Below are positions 6,345 to 11,990 of a stretch of 11,990 nt of DNA, piece after piece. The stretch lies in contig CANJJY010000102.1 in the NCBI GenBank assembly GCA_947474445.1, positions 1-11,990 on the forward strand. Reading direction: 5' to 3'. Origin of the DNA: Oligoflexaceae bacterium. Its GTDB lineage: Bacteria > Bdellovibrionota_B > Oligoflexia > Oligoflexales > Oligoflexaceae. A program made the position numbers and the translations under genes. The notes below the pieces were generated by a model that did not search any database, was not told the origin of the DNA, and saw only the letters and a list, made by a program, of their open reading frames with translations. Position 1 is the stretch's first letter; every line of letters starts with the position of its first letter.

Positions 6345-7022
6345 ATGCCAAACTTATTGATTTGTTTTGCTTTTATTTGTGCCAACTGCCTGATTTCGGC
6401 GACATTGTTCGCTGGAGCCTGTGTCGTGCAATCAGAAAGTGAAGTTGGCTTATCCGGCGCTTCTGATCGCAATAGTATCACTGATTATGGACATTGGGAC
6501 GGCGAAGAACCGTTCGTTAAGCTTGGAGGGGAGCTTTCAGGAGGCTTTGGATCGATAGATGGCGATGATCGAATCTATTCCGGACCTGCTCAGTTAGGGA
6601 CTTTCTCTTTTGGTCCCTATAGTAGTTTCCCAAAAACAGAAATTGTAAGGTTTAACGCGTCAATTGAATTCTCTACGAACTGGTCTCCCCATACTCACGA
6701 AGGTTGTGTCAATCATAAATATAAAAGTAATGGGACACGGGTTTGCGTCGAGAGAGCGACGTTTATCGAGCCCACATCGTTCGCAGTTGTTGTGACGCGC
6801 AACGAAGAAGGAGTTCTCGGTACTCCGATTTACACAAAAATATTTCAAAACCTGAACCACATCGATCACGGTCATATTCAATTGCCTCAAATAGAATGTG
6901 CCGGTGAACTTCGGGATCTAGAGGTCCAGGTTCGGGATTTTCGTGGAGGTTCCTTAACCTTTGTCCTTCATGATCTTCAGATTGATGCCCGGTGGCGACA
7001 TATACCAGACGCGAGTAATTGA
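6345..7022 (+). CDS. Exported protein of unknown function, beta-rich (first gene of island operon)
   Basis: The product has 225 residues from ATG 6345. GGGGA (6331-6335) lies 9 nt upstream; an adjacent GTG at 6342 is equally possible. Residues 1-25 form a hydrophobic export signal ending LFAGA before Cys26, read either as signal peptidase I cleavage (A-G-A) or, less well, as a lipobox. The n-region is short of positive charge, which is odd. The rest is rich in Gly, aromatic and short alternating hydrophobic stretches, suggesting a beta-sandwich, with four cysteines if Cys26 is kept. Motifs such as HEGC (about residue 125) and HIDHGHIQL (about 183-191) are visible, but I recognise no family. 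The stop overlaps an in-frame TTG of the next gene's extended frame, and spacing suggests one operon with the three downstream genes. Confidence 0.72.
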   Translation: MPNLLICFAFICANCLISATLFAGACVVQSESEVGLSGASDRNSITDYGHWDGEEPFVKLGGELSGGFGSIDGDDRIYSGPAQLGTFSFGPYSSFPKTEIVRFNASIEFSTNWSPHTHEGCVNHKYKSNGTRVCVERATFIEPTSFAVVVTRNEEGVLGTPIYTKIFQNLNHIDHGHIQLPQIECAGELRDLEVQVRDFRGGSLTFVLHDLQIDARWRHIPDASN

Positions 7023-7072
7023 AAAATATTGGGCGAAAGCTATTAAATGATAGTTCAAGAGGAGATCGCATC

Positions 7073-7990
7073 GTGTCCCATCAATTGTTGATAGTTTTAA
7101 TCATGTCTTTGGCGTTCTCACTCCCCATGGAAGCTTCCGTGGATGAAAACCAAATTCAGTGCTCGAATCATGCTGGAGGCGGAGTGTCCTCATGCGCAGT
7201 CAACCAAAATGCTATCTTGGCCGAAGTTCAACCTTACGAATCGGACTTCTTAATCAATTATAAAATGACTTGTAATCGCAATTTCAGAGGTCCCCGGCCA
7301 TCATTTATCGGGGTATTTGTGGAAGGCGGTGGATCATTAAGTCTTCAGTATAATTTTGAAGGAAACGATTTGCTAGTAGGTACCGGAATGGGGCCATTAG
7401 TCCTGCGTGATACAAAACCTTTCGATTTGATCACCTATCAATTCAAGGACTGTCAGTTGGTATTTAATAAGATCGTAACAAGGCCAAGTGCAAAAATGCA
7501 GTTAGCTTGGTCTCAAACCGAAGCAGCCTATGATGCTTTGCTCGCAGAAAAAGAACTGAAGTCAAATGAAATGAGCCGAATCATCTCAAAACTATCAAGT
7601 CTCGCAGGAGATAAGGATTCATTCAACTGTCTCGTGTCAAAAAGCCAGGAAGACCCCCTGCTTGTCGGTATTTTTAAGGATTTGAAATCCGAATATGAGA
7701 ATCTTTATGGAGCTTTTGAAAGTATAGGGACTCAATGTGGTTCAGATGCAGTGAATTCACTCTCGTTGAATATTGATTTTTGCCGTTCTCATCCAGGAGA
7801 TCTTGATTCATATTTCTGTGTTGTTTTTGACAAGTATTCTCAGCTGGAACATTGGTACGACTCCGCTCTTGAGAAAATAGAAGACATTAAAATGCAGAAC
7901 AACCAAGCACCTGAGCTTCTCTTGCAAAAAATAAATAGAATCGAGCAAGATCTGATCGGAGAACAATCTCTGTTCAGTACATATCGTTAA
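7073..7990 (+). CDS. Exported protein of unknown function, beta N-terminal part and helical C-terminal part
   Basis: I chose GTG 7073 (305 residues) because AAGAGGAG (7057-7064) lies 8 nt upstream and the protein then begins with a normal signal peptide, MSHQLLIVLIMSLAFSLPMEA, probably cleaved after A21. A longer frame from TTG 7019 lacks a ribosome-binding site. The mature N-terminal half (to about 145) looks beta-rich with Gly-rich turns. From about 150 on it is helical and charged (EAAYDALLAEKELKSNEMSR and later EKIEDIKMQNNQ), with coiled-coil character. Eight cysteines, all in the mature part, suggest disulfides in an oxidising compartment. I recognise no family. A 42-nt gap separates it from the next gene. 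It is probably a periplasmic or secreted partner of the downstream lipoprotein. Confidence 0.75.
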   Translation: MSHQLLIVLIMSLAFSLPMEASVDENQIQCSNHAGGGVSSCAVNQNAILAEVQPYESDFLINYKMTCNRNFRGPRPSFIGVFVEGGGSLSLQYNFEGNDLLVGTGMGPLVLRDTKPFDLITYQFKDCQLVFNKIVTRPSAKMQLAWSQTEAAYDALLAEKELKSNEMSRIISKLSSLAGDKDSFNCLVSKSQEDPLLVGIFKDLKSEYENLYGAFESIGTQCGSDAVNSLSLNIDFCRSHPGDLDSYFCVVFDKYSQLEHWYDSALEKIEDIKMQNNQAPELLLQKINRIEQDLIGEQSLFSTYR

Positions 7991-8032
7991 AAAAGAGTCA
8001 TTTATTCGTTAATTTGTAGCAAGAGATTCATA

Positions 8033-9433
8033 ATGAAATTATGGCTAATTATCCTGACAATTCAACTTCTATTGCCTACTTGGCAATTGCGCGCAGAAAC
8101 TTCGTGTGACAGGAAGAGCGAGCCTTGGCGCGATGAAAATTGTCAAATGCCTGATAAAAAAGACCCTAATCATGCTTGTCGATACGTTCAATATCTTAAA
8201 GCTAACGCCATAGATCCGCTGGATCCCTCATTGATTCAAAAGATAAAATTAGGCGACCAGGAAATCGATTATCCTGACTCTTATGAACATTTAGCTTACG
8301 AAGTGTGCGAGTCCTATAAGAGTCAACGATGTGCGGAAAGTGCGAGTCTACTTTATAAAAACCATTCCATTCTTCTTGATAAGGCCGTGAAGGGGCCTTC
8401 GGAAAATCTTCAGCCCTATGTAAATGGTGAATCAAAAAATTTGTTGGATGCCTCGCTATCTACTAACTTTGCCATATATTCTGCAGAGAATAAGTCCCTT
8501 CTTCAGATGATGGATCAGATCTTTGTCGAGATGAAAAGTTTGGCGAGTCAGATCGGCGACAAAAATGATCTTAACACTGCCGACAAGAAACTCAGTGACC
8601 AGTTTTCTGAAGTGCGTAAAAGAATGGCGGATCTATCAGTAAAAGAAGCCAGATTGAATAGCATCATTGATCAGACCGTCAAGCAGATAGGACTAAATTC
8701 AGAACGCGCCCTGACCAACTCTGCAGGATTTGATTGCGATTTTGCGGGTGTTCTTTCAACGGATAAGTACAATAAGCAAATAAAGCTTTTCATCGGTGTA
8801 CTCAATGATATGAGGCAAGAAATCAAGAACGCCTCGATTGAGCGACGAGAGATCACGAACCTTGGGTACCTCAAGTCCAGATATCTGCTCTACGCGAGCT
8901 TTGCGGCTTCATCGAATGCTTCCATTGACGCAGTTATGGGTGATCTTCAAAAGGATCTTTGGCTGGTTCGTATGATGTGGAAAGTAGCGGAATGGTGGAG
9001 CACGGTGAGATCAAATGGTTTTGCTGGTCGACTTCATACTTTGTATTACTACTATTCTGAACCACTTCGGATTCTAAGGGTAGAACGTGAGAGGGCAATA
9101 CAATTTAAAGACCTCATTCGTTCAAATCCTTTGTTTAGGCAAGAGACGGGGGCCGTAGCTCTGAAAAGCATGGACGACAAAATTCAGCTACTCGATAAGG
9201 AGATAGTTTGGATTGAAGGCAAAGGATGGAAGGGTCTTTTAGAAATCCAAAAGCTTTCAGCAAATAAGCGGGCCGAGCTCTTGCCTGACAACGCTCGATG
9301 CCAACAGGCGGTCAAAGTCTTTTCCGAGAATGCTCAAGGCGTCGATAGTTTGGGTGCATTCGATCTTAACAGTCCACGGTACAAATTGGTCGTTGATACA
9401 TGCACCAAAGCGGTCACCGAGGTGGCAAAATGA
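8033..9433 (+). CDS. Exported all-helical protein of unknown function
   Basis: The product has 466 residues. MKLWLIILTIQLLLPTWQLRA is a clear signal peptide with cleavage after Ala21. AAGAG about 10 nt upstream of ATG is an adequate ribosome-binding site. The mature N terminus carries five of the eight cysteines (pattern C-x11-C-x11-C, then two more near 92-100). The remainder is long amphipathic helices (for example MKSLASQIGDKNDL to QTVKQIGLN, about 165-225), with an aromatic patch WKVAEWWSTV near 318 and LYYYYSEPLR near 340. I see no transmembrane segment after the signal, so it is probably periplasmic or secreted. The ATG of the lipoprotein gene overlaps its TGA (ATGA), so both are translationally coupled, which suggests stoichiometric production. 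By position it could correspond to the accessory 'B' gene that precedes lipoprotein toxins in other systems; no sequence similarity is claimed. Confidence 0.78.
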   Translation: MKLWLIILTIQLLLPTWQLRAETSCDRKSEPWRDENCQMPDKKDPNHACRYVQYLKANAIDPLDPSLIQKIKLGDQEIDYPDSYEHLAYEVCESYKSQRCAESASLLYKNHSILLDKAVKGPSENLQPYVNGESKNLLDASLSTNFAIYSAENKSLLQMMDQIFVEMKSLASQIGDKNDLNTADKKLSDQFSEVRKRMADLSVKEARLNSIIDQTVKQIGLNSERALTNSAGFDCDFAGVLSTDKYNKQIKLFIGVLNDMRQEIKNASIERREITNLGYLKSRYLLYASFAASSNASIDAVMGDLQKDLWLVRMMWKVAEWWSTVRSNGFAGRLHTLYYYYSEPLRILRVERERAIQFKDLIRSNPLFRQETGAVALKSMDDKIQLLDKEIVWIEGKGWKGLLEIQKLSANKRAELLPDNARCQQAVKVFSENAQGVDSLGAFDLNSPRYKLVVDTCTKAVTEVAK

Positions 9434-11316
9434 AGAAGAATTGGTGCGCAATAGTAGTCTTAATGGTTCTTGCATGTTCGCCTAAGCCGGAAAGCAGTCG
9501 GCTGAGCGATAATCAAATAGTCATTGAATCCGATCAAACCTATTTCTCAGATAGCATGTTTGACAGCATTCCAGAATCTGTGAAAACAGTATTCAACCCG
9601 ATAAAATATGCGGAACCCGTTTGTAGCTCGCCGAGTTCATGTCGGATTGGTTTGCCAGACGGCAGCTCCTTTTCTTTAGGGGAAATGCAGTCTTATTTTA
9701 ATACATTTGATGGTACTATTCGTATCACCAGCTATTCAGAATCCGCGCCTACGACCTATCCTGAGAACAGCGCATTTTATCCGGGTTGGGGTTCTAGTTA
9801 CTCGGATGACTCAAGTTCAAGTTCCGCCTTACCCGATAGGGCAGGCAGTTCTTCAACGGATTTGGGTCACGGAGGTGGCGATCCTCCGCTGATATTAGAG
9901 GGGAACAAAGACCCTTTGAACGAGGATATTAGCGCTCTGATTGCAACTGAAATGAAACGAAGTTTGTCTTACCTTGATCAGGCCATAAGCTGGAAGTCCG
10001 ACCCACCTATAGGAATGTTGGACCAACGTTCTTACGCCCCTACAGCGCCCTTAGATTTTCAGGAAATAGGTGCGAGCTTTAAAGCGTATTTTGATGCGCA
10101 GGAAGCGAATTTGGATGCTGCAATAAGTGAAAACTCAAGTCGCACGCAAAATGAAGTAGCAACGGCATTGGCTCTTGTATTGAATGTCGAAAATCAGTCC
10201 TTTGATCGGTATAATAAGATCAGGGAAGAATTCAAAGCATCGAGCCAAACTCTCCTTCAAGACGCTACAGTCAGTATTCAAAATGCAAATTTCCAGCAAG
10301 CAGATTCAAAGCTAGAAGAGCTTGCTGCAAACATCAAGCAATCCCAACTAGATCGAAGTGTTCTGGCTCAGAATGTCAGCGCCAAACTACCGAGCGTAGA
10401 GATAGCTGTGAGACCAGCCCCATTCAAAACAGATTCTGTATCGTTGGAGGGCAGAGCAGTCCGGAGAGCCAGTACCTATATTGACTTTGGTAATCGGATC
10501 ATTTCAGATCCTGCCCATTCAGGAGAAGGGAGAAAAGCAGCGGATCAACTGATGATGAATGCCCGAGAGACCCTCGTGCTTGCCGACTCTGCGTACGCAA
10601 ATGAAAACTCAGCGGCAGGAGAAGTCGGTCTTCATCTCGTATATTCACTCGTCGATGCGGCGATTAGTATTGCACCTCTGGTAGTTATGATAACGGCTCC
10701 TGAGCTTATCGCTGTCCCTATGGCCTTAGCTCTGGCTAAAGATTGGTATGAAGCGCGGACGGGAACGGAGCTATTGACCGGCGATCCTTTAAGTGGCTTT
10801 CAGCGCAGTATGGCAACAATTGGTGTCGCGGCAGCGATTGTTGTGGGGCCAGTTGCTTCAGTTGCAAAAGGTACGGCAGAGCTTTCAAAGGCAGTTGGAC
10901 TCACTGAAGAATTAATTGTTGCGGGCAAAAATATTGACGAAGTTTTAGAAATAAAAGAAGTTAGTAAGATTTCAGGGAGGGTTTTAGACTCTGCGAGGGA
11001 AGTGAGCAGTCAACTTTCTAAAACTGTCAATTTCAAGATCGCGCCAAGGGTAGCCGAACAGTTGGCAGACCCACGCCTTGGGAACCTAGCAGGCAAACTT
11101 GACGAAGCCTTGCTTAACCAGCTTCTAAATGAGCCTACTGCTCGAAGATTCTTGGATGCCAACTCTGGACACATTAATATCATTCAGCAGGTAGAAGACA
11201 AATTGCTAAGAATAACAGTTACCAGAGACGAGTTTAAAATCATTTCTGTAGGTCCCATAAGGGCAAATGGCCTTACTAATGGCATTGAAAATGCAAGATT
11301 TATTCCTTTAAATTGA
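9430..11316 (+). CDS. Lipoprotein with pre-toxin TG-like region and C-terminal candidate nuclease toxin domain
   Basis: The product has 628 residues. The start is ATG 9430, within the ATGA overlap, with GAGGTGG (9419-9425) upstream. MKKNWCAIVVLMVLAC is a lipoprotein signal (lipobox V-L-A-C, lipidated Cys16); Ser at +2 predicts outer-membrane sorting. A Ser/Asp/Gly linker (about 117-155) follows, then a helical region (about 170-315). A hydrophobic segment (SIAPLVVMITAPELIAVPMA, 413-432) runs into YEARTGTELLTGDPLSGFQR (440-459), the pattern of pre-toxin TG regions that precede toxin tails of polymorphic toxins. The last ~80 residues hold SGHINIIQQVEDKLLRI and IISVGPIRANG, ending FIPLN. This H...LRITV...IISVG...N-x-I-x-x-x-R-F-x-P layout resembles small RNase-like (BECR-fold) toxin tails; His581 is a candidate catalytic residue. 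The nuclease call is inference. A probable immunity gene follows, and a 129-bp copy of codons 408-450 recurs downstream. Confidence 0.8.
   Translation: MKKNWCAIVVLMVLACSPKPESSRLSDNQIVIESDQTYFSDSMFDSIPESVKTVFNPIKYAEPVCSSPSSCRIGLPDGSSFSLGEMQSYFNTFDGTIRITSYSESAPTTYPENSAFYPGWGSSYSDDSSSSSALPDRAGSSSTDLGHGGGDPPLILEGNKDPLNEDISALIATEMKRSLSYLDQAISWKSDPPIGMLDQRSYAPTAPLDFQEIGASFKAYFDAQEANLDAAISENSSRTQNEVATALALVLNVENQSFDRYNKIREEFKASSQTLLQDATVSIQNANFQQADSKLEELAANIKQSQLDRSVLAQNVSAKLPSVEIAVRPAPFKTDSVSLEGRAVRRASTYIDFGNRIISDPAHSGEGRKAADQLMMNARETLVLADSAYANENSAAGEVGLHLVYSLVDAAISIAPLVVMITAPELIAVPMALALAKDWYEARTGTELLTGDPLSGFQRSMATIGVAAAIVVGPVASVAKGTAELSKAVGLTEELIVAGKNIDEVLEIKEVSKISGRVLDSAREVSSQLSKTVNFKIAPRVAEQLADPRLGNLAGKLDEALLNQLLNEPTARRFLDANSGHINIIQQVEDKLLRITVTRDEFKIISVGPIRANGLTNGIENARFIPLN
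10651..10779 (+). repeat. Direct repeat, copy 1 (within the lipoprotein toxin gene)
   Basis: This 129-bp stretch encodes residues V408 to T450 of the lipoprotein (hydrophobic segment and start of the TG motif). It is identical base for base to 11862-11990. Weaker similarity extends left to about 10612 (GCxGCAGGAGA...GGTCTTCATCTCGT is shared). Confidence 0.97.
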
Positions 11317-11326
11317 GGTGCTAATT

Positions 11327-11602
11327 TTGAATAACATTACTTTTAAATTTGAATCCAATAGCGAAATTAAAAAGAGAAAAGAAGTCGTACAGAAATTCGT
11401 TGATAGTCTGATAGACCTCGAGGAGAAGCCGCTCTTTATTTCTGATGAAGCTACCATCTTTGATATTTGTTCTGATGATAGTTCCACACTTTTATTAAGA
11501 ATTTTTAATTCATATGGAATTCAAATTCAAGAAGAGCAGTTGACGTTAAAAATATGGGAATTGATCGACGTGTTGCAAGCTGAGTTAATCAGGCTGAAGT
11601 AA
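11327..11602 (+). CDS. Probable immunity protein of the lipoprotein toxin
   Basis: The product has 91 residues. I chose TTG 11327 because GAGGTG (11315-11320) sits just upstream at the right spacing; an in-frame GTG at 11318 lies inside that ribosome-binding site. The protein has no signal peptide, is cytoplasmic and acidic in its middle, and shows a helix (EIKKRKEVVQKFVDSLIDLE), the stretch FISDEATIFDICSDD, a repeat of hydrophobic helix residues and IWELIDVL near the end. From memory, small proteins with SDEAT...D(I/V) and W-(K/E)-L-(I/L)-D motifs accompany polymorphic toxins, but I cannot name the family. Position is the main evidence: it follows the candidate toxin with a 10-nt gap and the same strand. 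A cytoplasmic antidote fits a toxin that acts on an intracellular target such as RNA. It is very A+T-rich compared with the rest of the window. Confidence 0.7.
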   Translation: MNNITFKFESNSEIKKRKEVVQKFVDSLIDLEEKPLFISDEATIFDICSDDSSTLLLRIFNSYGIQIQEEQLTLKIWELIDVLQAELIRLK

Positions 11603-11640
11603 CTTCATCAAAGGCACTACTTCCCTCCACCCGATCCTGA

Positions 11641-11862
11641 CCAGGACGAATCTCCGTCAAAGATCAAATCGATTTCCGGTTTGACGCCCTAGAGTTAAGA
11701 TGGGAGCGGTTGCAACGGCTAAATAACCGTAAATTTTCTACTTTTGAGCGAACAATAGCGACGATAGGCCTGTTAACAGTTGGGCTAGAAGGAACTGTCC
11801 GTGTATTAGCAAAAAGCGCGATAGCTGCAGGAGATGCGGGTCTTCATCTCGTTATTCGTTAG
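11641..11862 (+). pseudogene. Decayed pre-toxin cassette fragment
   Basis: The frame is open for 73 codons between TGA (11638-11640) and TAG (11860-11862) but has no convincing start. Its middle reads FSTFERTIATIGLLTVGLEG, which parallels LSGFQRSMATIGVAAAIVVG of the intact lipoprotein (about 454-473), the segment just after the TG motif. Its end reads AIAAGDAGLHLV and parallels SAAGEVGLHLV (about 393-403), which lies before that motif in the intact protein. So the fragment joins the back of one pre-toxin region to the front of another. One base missing near 11852 relative to the intact gene shifts the frame into TAG. The 11603-11640 stretch holds nothing I recognise. Confidence 0.65.
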
Positions 11863-11990
11863 TCGATGCGGCGATTAGTATTGCACCTCTGGTAGTTATG
11901 ATAACGGCTCCTGAGCTTATCGCTGTCCCTATGGCCTTAGCTCTGGCTAAAGATTGGTATGAAGCGCGGACGGGAACGGAGCTATTGACC
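11862..11990 (+). repeat. Direct repeat, copy 2 (spare pre-toxin cassette, continues past the window)
   Basis: The 129 bases to the window end are identical to 10651-10779 and would encode the same hydrophobic/TG-start segment. The copy probably continues into a second toxin tail and immunity gene, the usual content of an orphan cassette in polymorphic toxin loci; that continuation is not visible here. Confidence 0.95.

Noticed and set aside
5893..6345. 150-codon plus-strand frame between the hairpin and the island operon
   Set aside because: It starts at TTG directly after a stop with no ribosome-binding site, runs through the 14-bp hairpin, is antisense to the fliG remnant, and crosses a composition break.
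1..11990. CRISPR array, transposase or integrase gene
   Set aside because: No regularly spaced short repeats and no reading frame with transposase or integrase motifs seen; the only long repeat is the 129-bp cassette copy.

Overview
The window looks like chromosomal DNA of a free-living Gram-negative bacterium, probably of the Bdellovibrionota/Oligoflexia or a related 'deltaproteobacterial' lineage. The clues are a single-piece tmRNA with a very short GNDYALAA tag, a remnant of the flagellar switch gene fliG, a Lys/Ala-rich 65-residue protein, and several exported proteins with classical signal peptides including a lipoprotein. The taxonomy is inference; no rRNA or diagnostic marker is present.

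Left part (1-5940): the left edge holds the 5' end of a four-helix-bundle protein gene (minus strand). Next comes ssrA (tmRNA, 375-729, minus), then a plus-strand run of three G+C-rich genes: an alpha/beta-hydrolase-fold protein whose nucleophile serine is replaced by glycine, an 801-residue membrane-anchored coiled-coil protein (DUF4175-like), and a THUMP-type RNA methyltransferase whose TTG start overlaps the preceding stop codon. A 65-residue basic protein with its own candidate promoter follows, and the run closes with a perfect 14-bp hairpin.

Boundary (5941-6344): on the minus strand lies the C-terminal ~55 codons of fliG, cut off upstream. Just past the break the sequence becomes visibly A+T-richer (21 of 60 G+C in 6181-6240 against 37 of 60 in 3481-3540). 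I read this as the left edge of an accessory island.

Island (6345-11990): four tightly packed plus-strand genes all encode exported proteins. Three have apparent signal peptides and even cysteine counts. The fourth is a 628-residue lipoprotein with a helical middle, a hydrophobic segment, a pre-toxin TG-like motif and a small C-terminal domain resembling a polymorphic-toxin nuclease tail. A 91-residue acidic protein, probably its immunity protein, follows with a 10-nt gap. Beyond it is toxin-cassette debris: a decayed piece of another pre-toxin region, then a 129-bp identical copy of the lipoprotein's pre-toxin segment running off the right edge. This is the layout of a polymorphic toxin locus with a displaced spare cassette. 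The toxin would be surface- or lipid-anchored, and the three exported partners may assemble with it or help deliver it. The nearest analogy I know is the lipoprotein SitA toxin/SitI immunity system of myxobacteria; relatedness is not shown here.
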